A stretch of 63,732 nt of DNA from a virus. Where the stretch lies: IMG/VR virus record IMGVR_UViG_3300036770_004125, positions 1 to 63,732 of that record, one strand, 5' to 3'. This document shows, piece by piece, positions 19,001 to 28,400 of this stretch. The notes below the pieces were generated by a model, which worked only from the letters and a program-made list of their open reading frames with translations, had not been told where the DNA came from and did not search any database. Made by a program: the position numbers and the translations under genes. Position 1 is the first letter of the stretch. Every line of letters begins with the position of its first letter.

Positions 19001-20608
19001 AGCAACAGCAACCCTACTATTTCTTATTCCATCAAAAGTAAATGATTCATTCTTCAAAAATTTACCATTGACATTATAAAGAGTAAGAGAAGTTGTATTT
19101 GTTGCAGTGTCTTTCAAATATCCAGTTGCACCACTTGAATTGCCTATTACATAAGTTGGTACAGTTAATGATATTGGTTGATTTAGTGTAATTTTTGTAT
19201 ATGTTTGAATATCATAAAGAGATAGATCCCATCGGTTTAAATCTAGAAAAGAACTATAAGATCCTTCTTCTAAAGCAAAATCAAATACTCTAGCAACTCC
19301 AATTTCATCTCCAGAAGATGAAGATGCTACTTCTCCAATTCTACTATCTCTTAAACTAACAGTATATGTATTTCCAATGCCAATAGTTGGAGATCCATTA
19401 ACTCTATTAACTGCCACTGTAGGGCCAGTATAATATAAAACAGATTCAACACCAGAATTTTTTATCGTTCTTGTTTTTGGAATATCTAAAAATGTAGGAG
19501 AATTTATTTCAACTTCATATCCTCTTACATATGCTTTTCCTGGTGAAACTTTATATATTGCAAGTTCTTCTGAAGCTGCATTACCTTGATAAGTTCTTTT
19601 ACCCTCAGAAAAAATGCCATTATTTCCTAATCTATCATTCAAAGACTCTTCACAACTTACTTGGAATCTTTTTACATAATAATCACCAGATTCTTCAAAT
19701 GTTCTCTTTGCGAATTTATCATTAATTAAATTATATAAAGTATCATTTGGAGTATCTCTTAATATACCCCCTTGAACTCTAGCAATTTCTATAAAGTTTT
19801 GATTATTATTATCATCTAATGGTTTTTTATCTAAAAATGCAGTTATTTTTAATCTATCTGCTCCAGGAGCCGCATAATTATTAAATCCTCGTGCATTGTC
19901 AGTTAAAGTTTCATCAAAAGAAGATGATATAATTTCCTCTAATACAGTAAATCCAACTCTATAGTCTGGAGTATTAGTGTATTGATCTAGTATTAAAGTT
20001 TGAGTAGGTACAGTTACAAAATGCCCTCTGAGATAATATACCCCAGTTGAAACTGTAAATGATGAACCAAATGAATTAGAATTTAAAATAACTGTAGAAG
20101 CAAAAGCATCTCCAGAAACAAAAGCACTATTTGATGTTACTAAATTTTCCTCAACAATTAAATTTTCTCCATCCTCAAAGAAAAAACTTTGATTATTTTG
20201 AGTACTTGCATTTAGATAACTAACATATATGGTTGCATTTCCTCTTTCCGATTCATTTGAGGTTAAAGTCTTATCTACAATTGCAGTTATTCCAGATCTT
20301 TCTCCTCTTATTTTTACACCGACCAATGCATCAATATATGATGATACATTGACACCTAAAAATTCATTATTGAGTTCTACCGCATTATAAAAACTATTGT
20401 AACTAGTTTGCCCAGGAATGACTTTGGCACCTTCTTTGAAGATGTGATCGCCAAATTTTTCAATTTGATTTTGTAGTATTGACTGTAATGTAGTTAATTC
20501 TCTAGCTTGAACAGGATATCCAGGTTTAAAAAGAACCCTGTAATAATTTTTATTTTGATCAAAATCATCAAAATATGGTGATACATTAAGATTAGTTTCC
20601 TGTGGCAT
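13076..20608 (-). CDS. Giant baseplate/tail structural protein, DUF4815-type
   Basis: 2510 aa. The N-terminal about 400 residues (PYFDDFDQNKNYYRVLFKPG ... QARELTTLQSILQNQIEKFG) have the DUF4815 pattern found in large phage tail proteins. The middle holds many beta-rich segments and an AIVLLSNSTSYFVWIS-type jelly-roll-like region (about 1760). A Gly-rich repeat GGFGYQIGDVLTVDN occurs near 1955 and an FEGLAVSPSNPGYAILNGEI module near 2120. By position it replaces T4 gp9-gp12 (wedge extension and fibres). There are no transmembrane segments. A host-receptor or baseplate-periphery role is inferred. Size is unusual even for cyanophages. Confidence 0.8.
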   Translation of the reverse strand: MPQETNLNVSPYFDDFDQNKNYYRVLFKPGYPVQARELTTLQSILQNQIEKFGDHIFKEGAKVIPGQTSYNSFYNAVELNNEFLGVNVSSYIDALVGVKIRGERSGITAIVDKTLTSNESERGNATIYVSYLNASTQNNQSFFFEDGENLIVEENLVTSNSAFVSGDAFASTVILNSNSFGSSFTVSTGVYYLRGHFVTVPTQTLILDQYTNTPDYRVGFTVLEEIISSSFDETLTDNARGFNNYAAPGADRLKITAFLDKKPLDDNNNQNFIEIARVQGGILRDTPNDTLYNLINDKFAKRTFEESGDYYVKRFQVSCEESLNDRLGNNGIFSEGKRTYQGNAASEELAIYKVSPGKAYVRGYEVEINSPTFLDIPKTRTIKNSGVESVLYYTGPTVAVNRVNGSPTIGIGNTYTVSLRDSRIGEVASSSSGDEIGVARVFDFALEEGSYSSFLDLNRWDLSLYDIQTYTKITLNQPISLTVPTYVIGNSSGATGYLKDTATNTTSLTLYNVNGKFLKNESFTFDGIRNSRVAVAVTSYGISDVKSIYSSNSSSFFNADTVLSSSYIIGICSITASSAGISTIVIPGVEYLDNLKVNDIVSFTDSDILGVKKYAKVTEVTDNNNLSTLVKIVGVSTVVGVCEGGLPDQNISVLDLSVLNSNYLPGLSNTLYAPLSKKNVSNVNLTNSSLIIRKQYNVNITNYATETIPSGSNQAFLPYDEERYALFTSGGSIEPLSEDRVQVSTDGKELQIKGLTAENDTGAILIATLRKTNIKSKVKKKTRVKTLIVDKSTVTTSGIGTATRNDGLEYGNYPYGTRVQDREICLNVPDVIKVHGIFESLGISDPSAPKAVLSTIINSTSTTSDLVIGEKIVGKRSNAVAIFAERISFNQITLIYQNDAVFQVGEIVEFKESGTIAVISSLETPSKNITKSFTYDTGQNDTFYDYGKIVRKEGILEPQAKIKIFFEYAYYDSQDDGDITTASSYQLFDYKNDIPVHNGYRVTDIIDIRPRVSDYVVSEGARSPFEFQGRKFNQQGNSASDILASDESIPLDYDFYLPRIDRIFVDKNKNFIVKTGIPDENPKAPQPVEDSLEIATVFLPPYLYDTKKASITIFEHKRYQMSDISKLETRIKNLEYYTTLSLLETETSNLQILDSAGINRFKSGFFVDNFSSLSTQEDKIGIRNSVDPFLNILRPSHYTTSIDLLLATRGGLGIGSTTNEDIQNISTSDIIGTNIRKSGDIVTLNYSDIEFIKQPYATRTENVQPYILTFWKGDIKLNPSSDIWIDTVRLDPLTVQIEGNYLSTLNQLSKTQGFDPQTGLGPIVWGSWSLLGYGNPRWVDARKSGTGRRGGGTAESESVRNDFMDAKSSNPSAFSKVKPEPGVVPTGGLYVQVVDALYGRSGTRLSVTESFETRSLGDSVASVDIQPYIRSRNVEFRASNFKPYSTIYAFFDGVDVTNQCFPKLINITMNSGTFIIGETVDFKKSEGSTVEGSFRVAAPAHKKGPFNSPTETFTENPYSPGQSISNYSSSSTLLNIDTSSLSLMSDTSYYGLIRPDYILVGRTSGAIAVVSSTTLIPDKFGDIIGSFFIPNPNIIQNPKFNSGIRKFVLTSDPTNQPVTVGTSGESDYFAEGKTQKIQEKIISIRNAKIDVITVNDTKTGEPQFTGLYIDPLAQSFACDEPNGVYLTKLDVYFETKDASIPVTCQIRTMDLGFPTQTILPFSTVSLNPDQVNVSDDASVPTTFEFESPVYIEGNQEYAIVLLSNSTSYFVWISSILGRDPEVAEEPFAPPLDTLTGERITTQPILGSLFKSQNASTWTPSQYEDLKFTLYRAEFTTNPGSVNFYNPKLTKGNNQVPTLISNPLDFISRKIRVGLSKTITESESNFPIGSEVTQASSGAFGIYAGKVGIATGGTSPKTGISIDNVGIGYTPSLGYFTYPNVPLIAITGTGNGATANITIEDGVAIGATIVSGGFGYQIGDVLTVDNLGVDNLGRNLRISIGEINQFNEIILEDVQGNFNIGAGNTITFINSSGLTVNLNSGSGGNVLPVSPITVENDGLHFRVRHLNHGMHSSLNYVELSGVTPDVPPSKITQTISNDFVGSLPVTNSTIFVNFEGLAVSPSNPGYAILNGEIIKYLGVSNGSLIDITRGIKNTVVSSHNQDSEIRKYEINGVSLLRINKTHRLEDATIDNPVGLDYYTLKVSQESFIDGDLEITDRTPSSSLTPALYFLSSKFDGGFEVSSTQNMQFEVLTPLIETFTPNETNVSAQVRTVSGKSISGNEESFIDQGFSPISLGEYNYFSTPRLICSSVNETNLLSDLPGNKSFNIALTLSTNDSRISPCVDLTRASVVTTTNRVNKIVNDDEYPGDNRVNSLTRDQNAFLYVSKTIRLQNPATSLKLYVSADINIFSDIRALYSIDNKENSDPIFELFPGFNNLNNLFETIDPENSDGRPDSFVERNSILDFENNNFKEYEFTANSLPSFTHYRIKLIMTSTSQSYVPQLKDIRAIALA

Positions 20609-20614
20609 AATTCG

Positions 20615-22201
20615 TTAAAATTGCAAGACAATTTTGATATTTTCTCTTTGATTTTGTGATCTGGTAATGGAAGGTCTATTATCTACATAGATAATATTTC
20701 CAGAATTTTTTTTAACTTCTGGGTTTGACACCCCATTCACAAAAGACTGTCCAAGTTGATATGTCCTATTATTTATTACCGTAGCAATACCTGCATTTGT
20801 ACTAGATCCAAAATTAGTATCAATTTGCAAGTTAATTGTTCCTCCTTGAATAATCAATGAACCTCCTGAATTTGGACTGGAAGTAAACTTATTTACTTGA
20901 AATCCGTATGTTGGAGATTCATCTTTACTCCCATCATAATTAAATCCATACAGGGATCTATCCTGCCAATACTTTAATACTCCAGTATTTGAATCATAAG
21001 AAATTACTTTCCCCACAGCAGTAACACCGACACCAATAGTTTGTGTTATTAGAGAATCTGGAGTAAATCTTGCATTTTTAAAATCATCTGGGTCAGATAT
21101 TCCAACCAATTTCAATGCATTTAATGCGCTTGCTTTTTCTATGCTTAAGTAAGAAACAGAACCATATTGCTCAGGATTTTGAATTATACCTATTCTTGAA
21201 ATTTCATTTCCAACAATAAAATCTGGATTTTCTGTGTCATTTTCAATCTTAGAATAAACCATAGCATAATATGCACCTAGTTCTCTTTCAATGTCATATC
21301 CATGACCACCTTTAGGGGGTATGATTACATCAAATGAGGGTAATACAGTATTTGATTCTATGTTGATTCCACTATTTTCAATATCAACAGTTCCGTAGGT
21401 ATATCCAGATCCTCCATTTGAAACTGTTATTGATTGAACTTTTGAGTCATTATCAATTAATATAATAGCAGTAGCTCCAGTTCCATCTCCTTTGATTGGA
21501 ACATCTGTATAAATTGTATTTCTTGTGCCTATTTTTTGTCCTCTATCTTTTATTAAAATAGTTTTTAATTGCCCACTAGTCATTGCATTATTTTTTATCA
21601 ATGAAGTTTGTGGATCTAATCCCCAATTTTTAGGAACAGGAATAAAATTGGTGCTATCAAATCTAATAATATCGGATGGATTGACAGTGAACAAATATTT
21701 CCAAATATAACCATCGCCACTATCACCAGCAGCCCTTGGTTCTAGGTCTGTAAAAACTGGTTCATCCAAAGAAGGTCTTCCATTTGGATTTTCTGGACTT
21801 ATACCATTATTTAAACATACATAAACACGATATTCACTATTTAAAACATAAAAATTTGATGAATATAGACTAGTTGCTAGTGAAGGAATTGATCTATTCT
21901 TTCTACTTATATCATGTCTATACATGTCATAAGTAACTCCACTTTCCCAAGTGACTTTTCTAACACATTGTTTTACATCTTCTTCCTTTATCTTTTTTAA
22001 GGATATCATTGTATCCCAATAATCATTTTCATCATCAAAAGAATCTTTTGGTGCAGGAGGACTATCATTCCAATCTGAATCATAATCAGATGAATTTGGA
22101 AGTCCTACAAATACATAATATGATTCACTTTCCGAAGAAAATCTATTGACAAAATTTTTTGCCTTTGATATTCTTAATTGATCGGTAATTATAGCTGGCA
22201 T
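20615..22201 (-). CDS. 8: Baseplate wedge protein gp8
   Basis: 528 aa (T4 gp8 is 334). Typical gp8 features are the N-terminal NRFSSESESYYVFVGLP, RHDISRKNRSIPSLATSLY at about 115-133, and GDGYIWKYLFTVNPSD at about 180. The C-terminal half adds a Gly-Tyr repeat (NGGSGYTYGTVDI, about 275) and another beta module, explaining the excess length. It lies in the gp6-gp7-gp8 order of T4. A CATAAATA late promoter is just upstream. Confidence 0.9.
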   Translation of the reverse strand: MPAIITDQLRISKAKNFVNRFSSESESYYVFVGLPNSSDYDSDWNDSPPAPKDSFDDENDYWDTMISLKKIKEEDVKQCVRKVTWESGVTYDMYRHDISRKNRSIPSLATSLYSSNFYVLNSEYRVYVCLNNGISPENPNGRPSLDEPVFTDLEPRAAGDSGDGYIWKYLFTVNPSDIIRFDSTNFIPVPKNWGLDPQTSLIKNNAMTSGQLKTILIKDRGQKIGTRNTIYTDVPIKGDGTGATAIILIDNDSKVQSITVSNGGSGYTYGTVDIENSGINIESNTVLPSFDVIIPPKGGHGYDIERELGAYYAMVYSKIENDTENPDFIVGNEISRIGIIQNPEQYGSVSYLSIEKASALNALKLVGISDPDDFKNARFTPDSLITQTIGVGVTAVGKVISYDSNTGVLKYWQDRSLYGFNYDGSKDESPTYGFQVNKFTSSPNSGGSLIIQGGTINLQIDTNFGSSTNAGIATVINNRTYQLGQSFVNGVSNPEVKKNSGNIIYVDNRPSITRSQNQRENIKIVLQF

Positions 22202-22217
22202 TTTTTATTTTTTTATC

Positions 22218-22225
22218 TATTTATG
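22218..22225 (-). promoter_or_regulatory. T4-type late promoter (CATAAATA) for gp8
   Basis: Seven of eight matches to TATAAATA, 17 bp upstream of the gp8 ATG and overlapping the stop of the 1087-aa gene. Confidence 0.55.
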
Positions 22226-25200
22226 CAAAATAATTTGAATATTTTAATGGATTGTATCTTCTAACAATTGTAGAAGATGTTATTCCAACTGGATAAGATT
22301 TAAATTCTTTTGGAGATCTTCTTCTTAAGGATATAATCTTACCCCAACTATAATCTCCAAAGTATTCTCCAAATGATTCGTCTATTCCATCTAAATTACT
22401 AACTTTAGTTAAAATAGTATTTACATAAGTAACACCTATTCCAGGTATATTTTTCAATCCTATACTATAATCATACACTTGGTAAACATTATCAATAAAA
22501 TTCGTACTAACTCCAATAGAGGTATCATCATTTTTTAATGAATCTATATTATTACCTATATTTGAATTAGAAATTGTAAAATAGTAATCGGTTTTAATTC
22601 CACTGATTCCTGTAGTTGCTATTCCAACTCTATTTACTAATTGATCTCTAATATAAGAATCTACAGGAATATAAAAGTCAAAATAAATGCCAAAGATTCC
22701 TCCACCCATTGAAGTTGTTCCAATACCAATTATAGATCCAAAATCACCTTCATATGAAATATCATCAATTAGTTCATATGAAATTGAAGGTTCTTCTATG
22801 ATAGCAGTTGGAGGATTAGTTGGAGTATATCCAGATCCTGGATTAACTATAGTTATCGTTGTTATTTCTCCATTGGAGTTTATACTTGTAGATGCAGTAC
22901 ATGTAGATCCACTTCCTATAGGTATAGGTGATGAAATTGTAATGGATGGACTTTCAGTATAACCAGTTCCAGAATCTATAATTTGTATATTACTTACGGA
23001 GTTTGAAACTACTACAGGAGATGCAATTGCAGGTCTAAGTGTTTCTTGAGAAAGCAGTAAAATTTTATCTTGAAAATTTTCTGATAATTCATATTCATTA
23101 GAACTATCAAAAAATGTTTTAATATTTTCTACAAAAAATTCAGTACTTGAAGAACTTACTGGTTGGATTAAATAGGTTTCTGGGAAAATTAAAGGTTCAT
23201 AAATTATCCTATCTTTTGTAACTTCATTTCCATTAATAAATTTGTCATCAGTTTGGCGACACCAGATCATAGGTCTACTTAAATCTTGATCTGTTGATAT
23301 GCCTTCACCTCCATATATGTTTGTTCTGATAGTATCTGAAGTTATCACTTCTTCTACTGTTCTAAAGTCTTGATTCAGTTCATCTAATCTATCATAAATT
23401 CTGACATTATCACCTTCCTTTATGGTCTCTAAAATATCAAAATCTCTAGTGTCAACATCTTTAGTTCCTCTATAGAACAAGATCCTACATTTATCTTCTT
23501 TCTTAGGAGGTTCAGTAAAACTAATAAGACTTCCTCCTCTTATATCATAAGATTTTTTAGGAGTTTGTAGAATATTATTAATTGTAATAATTAAATTTGC
23601 TGAAAGGTCAATATCATAACCAATTCTAGGTCTAATTGAAACTCTATTTCCATTTATTGATATCGGAAATATCTTTCTTTCTCCATCAAAAAAAGTATCA
23701 ATATTATCTATTACTTGCAACTCTCCCAATGACCATCCATTAAATTCATCATTCCTAACATCAGTTACAAATATTTTAAATTCTTCAAATTGTAAATCAG
23801 TGTTAGTGGGAACTCCAACCTGGCCACCAATATCAAAAGTCAATATATCACCAGATTTATATCCAAATCCCAAATTTCTAATATCAAAACTTATTACACT
23901 TGATCCTTGTCCAACAACTACATCTATTGTTGCTTCTGTTCCAACTCCAGGTTGAGAAGAAGAACTATATCTTAATGGTAAATTCCAATATGATAGAGGT
24001 GAATCAAAAATCACTTGTGGAGGACTTGACATTGTATACCCAGACCCAGGATTTGTTATATTAACACTTATAATAGTTCCATTTTGTATTGAACCTATAC
24101 CAATATACTCAATTTGACTGCTTTCAGTTCTTACCCCAACCCTCACAGAAGTTTGAATTCCAGATCTATAACCAGATCCATTATTTCCAATAACAATTGA
24201 TTGTATAGTTCCTGCAACTGAAACTATTGCTGTTCCACCAGCAGATACTAAAGGTTGATACCCAAATCCTTCAGTTGAACCTACTGAGAATATTATCCCA
24301 CCCCTAGGTAATTGTGAGGTATTTACATCATATGATACAGAAGCGGCTGCGCCCACGAAAGTAACTGAACTAATTCCAGCACTTTCTTCAATGAAGAAAT
24401 CATTTTCTAATGGTACTCCTGACAATCTAGATGGAGTTTGTATTATATCATTAATTAAAATAATTGAATTATCTGTAGAAAAATCGGAAATATTTTCTCC
24501 GTTTGAAGTTAAAGTGAAAGATCTCTTATATCCATCAAAGGATTCATTTAAAGAGTCAAATAAGTAATTAGTTTTATATGCTTCCTCATTTCCTAAAGGA
24601 ATTCCAGATCTTAAAAATACTCTTCCACTAAATTTTGATCTTACATCAAGATTAGTATATTCTAAATCTGATCCAGAAATATTTTCATTCAATCTATCAA
24701 GTTCATTTCCATATGGAGCAGATATGAAATATAAAATATTTTCAATAATATTATAATTACCTTGAAATTTTGTAATGGTTGATCCTATGGAGTGAGCAGT
24801 TGCAGGAGTTCCTAATACCGCTCTTTCTACTTTTATCTTACTTTCAGAAATACCACCAGTAGTTGTTACTCCAACCGAATATATTTTCATATATTCGTTA
24901 TCAATTTTAATTAAATCACCTCCCTTAAAATTAGAAATATTATCTAATTCAAAAATAGGACTAAATCTTGTAATTGTTTCATTTAAAGAAGCTGTTATTC
25001 CAGTAGAAACTACTGGAGATTGAATTACATTGTCTAATGTTATTAAACATTTTTTATTCTGATTTTTAGATATAAACTTGTGCTGACCCACTCCTAAAGA
25101 ATTTATAATTAGTGGTTTAGGTGGGTCTGAGAGTGCATTTTCTGCAGTAGATGCAACTCTAATATCAATATTAGATATTTTAATCACATATAGTTTTTTG

Positions 25201-25484
25201 GGAAGAATAGTTGTTGATACTCCAGAAATAATAGTAGAAGCAATTCCTATAGGAACATCTTCATTTTCCTCATCATAAAAATATTCTATTTCTTCTCCAT
25301 TTGAATAAAAATTATCAATAATTCTTATAGTATTTGAAGGTATTCTTACCACAGAAGAGGAGTCAGATTGTATTGGGCGTTCAAATATCAATAAATTATT
25401 ATAAGTTAATAAAAATGAGTTAACTTCTCCAAGTGTAGGATCTCTATATTCACCGGAAGAAGAAGAAAAAGAAAGATTACTCAT
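22221..25484 (-). CDS. Large baseplate structural protein, possibly gp7-like
   Basis: 1087 aa, close to the length of T4 gp7 (1032) and in the gp6-gp8 interval, but I see no clear gp7 motif. Start MSNLSFSSSSGEYRDPTLGE. It contains repeated modules of the form NNGSGYRSG (about 430), NPGSGYTMSSPPQVIFD (about 475) and DSGTGYTESPSITIS (about 840), plus DVRNDEFNGWSLGELQVIDN. ATGA overlap with the 3006-aa gene indicates coupled translation. Alternatively gp7 is the 3006-aa protein. Confidence 0.7.
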   Translation of the reverse strand: MSNLSFSSSSGEYRDPTLGEVNSFLLTYNNLLIFERPIQSDSSSVVRIPSNTIRIIDNFYSNGEEIEYFYDEENEDVPIGIASTIISGVSTTILPKKLYVIKISNIDIRVASTAENALSDPPKPLIINSLGVGQHKFISKNQNKKCLITLDNVIQSPVVSTGITASLNETITRFSPIFELDNISNFKGGDLIKIDNEYMKIYSVGVTTTGGISESKIKVERAVLGTPATAHSIGSTITKFQGNYNIIENILYFISAPYGNELDRLNENISGSDLEYTNLDVRSKFSGRVFLRSGIPLGNEEAYKTNYLFDSLNESFDGYKRSFTLTSNGENISDFSTDNSIILINDIIQTPSRLSGVPLENDFFIEESAGISSVTFVGAAASVSYDVNTSQLPRGGIIFSVGSTEGFGYQPLVSAGGTAIVSVAGTIQSIVIGNNGSGYRSGIQTSVRVGVRTESSQIEYIGIGSIQNGTIISVNITNPGSGYTMSSPPQVIFDSPLSYWNLPLRYSSSSQPGVGTEATIDVVVGQGSSVISFDIRNLGFGYKSGDILTFDIGGQVGVPTNTDLQFEEFKIFVTDVRNDEFNGWSLGELQVIDNIDTFFDGERKIFPISINGNRVSIRPRIGYDIDLSANLIITINNILQTPKKSYDIRGGSLISFTEPPKKEDKCRILFYRGTKDVDTRDFDILETIKEGDNVRIYDRLDELNQDFRTVEEVITSDTIRTNIYGGEGISTDQDLSRPMIWCRQTDDKFINGNEVTKDRIIYEPLIFPETYLIQPVSSSSTEFFVENIKTFFDSSNEYELSENFQDKILLLSQETLRPAIASPVVVSNSVSNIQIIDSGTGYTESPSITISSPIPIGSGSTCTASTSINSNGEITTITIVNPGSGYTPTNPPTAIIEEPSISYELIDDISYEGDFGSIIGIGTTSMGGGIFGIYFDFYIPVDSYIRDQLVNRVGIATTGISGIKTDYYFTISNSNIGNNIDSLKNDDTSIGVSTNFIDNVYQVYDYSIGLKNIPGIGVTYVNTILTKVSNLDGIDESFGEYFGDYSWGKIISLRRRSPKEFKSYPVGITSSTIVRRYNPLKYSNYFA

Positions 25485-28400
25485 ACAGTTGTGACTCCAT
25501 CTTGACTGTTAATTCCTATAATTGAACTTAATATTTTAATTTCATAACTAATATCTTCATATGGAGTAAAGTAAAGTTCAAAATTTCCATTGGTATTGTT
25601 AATTTCAGAAGTAAATTCACCTATAGAACCATCAAAATTCAATACACCATATTCAACGACTAAAGATTCTTGTATTGAATTATTTAATAGAGTAGTCATT
25701 TCAATAAATTCAAATTTATTATTTGTTTTATCTTCAATTAAAATAATATTATAAGTTGCCGAATATCTAGTAGAATGATTAAAGACTAGTTTTTCTTCTG
25801 GAGTTCCTCCAGTCATTGAAGTTGAAATAAAATTGGAAGTTAAATCATTTCCTAAAATATCCAAACTTCCTTCAGTAGTATTAGTAGAGTCAATAGAAGT
25901 AATAATAGCATTCACGAATAGTGAATTTCCAACTCCAACACTTGGATGTAATTTTAATACTAGTTCATTACTCTCAATAGATGAACTAAATGTAACTATT
26001 CCAGATGTATGACTTGAACTAAAATTTGTATTATTTAAATCGCCATAATCATTAATCAAAACATCTGTATTATTGTGAAGTAAACTTATCTCATCAAATT
26101 GATAATAAGAATCTTCTTTATCTGAAATAGTAATTAGTATTTTATATGATCTTTGAGATGTAGATATTCCAGGAAGAGAAATAGGATCAGTCTCATTTTC
26201 TGCAATGATTGTATTTACATACTGAATTTTAGCAATGTCACCAATTTCTAGTGTGGTATTACCAACACCAACCAAGGTATCGCCAATTCCGAATGAAAAT
26301 GTGTTATATTTGTAAATCTTTCTTTCTGTAATTGAAGGGTAATAAAGCAATTGCCCAAATCTATCAATTTCGGTTTGGAAGTCAAAATAACCCAATGAAT
26401 CTTCACTAGAAATTATAGCATATTGATTTAAAAATCCATTTACATCATCATGCAACAAAGAAACAAGTAAACATTCTGATCTAGTTGGATCTAAAATATC
26501 ATAGACATATACAAAATATTTTTTGTAACGAATATCTGCTAATTCAAAATTATCAATAACTTGGAAATTTCTTGGTTCTGTTGTAGTAAATTTATCAGAG
26601 ATATCATCTATTACTAAAACTCTATTTCCTATAGATTCAATATAATCCTGAAGTATTCTAGAATCAAAATAAATTTCATTAGATTTTATTTTATTATTTG
26701 TTATGAAATAATTTTCAGATACGAGGTCAAAGTCATGGACACAATTAAAATTAATAAATTCTGATGATACACTTTCCGAATAATAATTTCCGAGATCTTG
26801 TGATGTAGATATTCCTGTATTAAAATTCTCATCTTGTACTAAAAGATCACTAAATCTTTTGAAACCAGAAGTATGAGTTATGTTACCAACAACATCATTC
26901 CACTTATTGATGTCAATCGGAGATTCTACGGAATATGAAAAATACTGATAATAATCACTATCATATATTCTTTGATTATTGTTATTTAAAAATCCGGTTT
27001 CTAATTTCCATCCCTGTTTTACAGTTGCATTTGATTTGATATCCAGATAAGTGTCAAATGATATTATATTCTCAATAATTGCCTTTACATTAGATGATTG
27101 TCCAACTAAAATATCACCAACAGTAAAATCTTTATTTGAAATAACTTTTAAGTAGTTATTTTCATTATCCCACCCCTTTACTATACCAGAATTATTAGAT
27201 GAGACTACCGTTTCATCTTTACTAAATTCAATAACTTTTAAGTTTGAATTAAATTCTGGAAGATAATTTTTAGGTATTACAGTTCCTTTAGAAAATCTAG
27301 TATCATAATCTCCGGGGATTTCTTCAGATCCTAAAAGATTTTCTAGACTATATGTGAAATTAGCACCACTTCCTCCAAAATTTGGAGTTAAAGTTTTAAT
27401 TTTAAATAACCTATATCCATAGTTTTCAGAGTTGTATCCTTTATCATTCTCAGATTCTACACTAACATTTTCAATTAATACTTCTTCTCCAATAGAAAAT
27501 GGGAAAGTAGATGGATCATTATATTGACCTTCAAGTATAACTGTAACATCTTTAGAGATATTATCATAAAAAATATCATTGATTAAAAATCCATTATCAT
27601 TATTGATAGGAATTATTGATGGTTCTAATTCACTAATACCCTTTGTATTTTGTATTATGGAAACCTTATTAGAATCAATGTCATATTTCAACTGCACATC
27701 ATCAACAACCTCATTTGTTATTCCATCCAATACAATTAAATCAGGATTAGATATGTAATTTTTTCCTCTGCTTGTAACTTCAATATAGTCAAAAGTATTA
27801 AAAGGTAAAATCTTAAGTATTGATGGGAATATGCACTTTGGTCTGACAGTAGTATCAAGAGAATAATTAAATCCAATATCTTTAATCTTCACATTATTGG
27901 AACTTACATTTCCAATAGTACTAGTAAAGATTTCTAAAATAGCACCACTACCATTTTCACTAATAATTTCTTTTACTTTTGGTACTTTTTTGTATAATTT
28001 TTTAGAATTATTTACGGAAACTTTTGATATTCCTCCAGATGTATTTGGAGAATCAGTTTCATAACTAATAATAGAATTATCACTGTCATAAACTAAAGAT
28101 TCTACCGGATTGGTTGTATTAAACAAGAATGTATTTGTAGTATAATCTATAATTTGCTGTTTACCTTGAATTTCACTATTAATTAATAAAATTTTATTAT
28201 GCTCTATTTGCTCTTTATCAATATAAATTTCCTTTTTATTTGGAGGGGTATTCAGCAAATCAATTGGAATCAATGAATAGTATAGATCATTTGGTAAATT
28301 TTTGGTTTTTAAAGTAATTGTTGAAGTACTTCCTATTCCAATAGATCCCGATTTTATCAGATCAAAAGTTCCAAATTCATTTTTAAAATTCTTATCATAG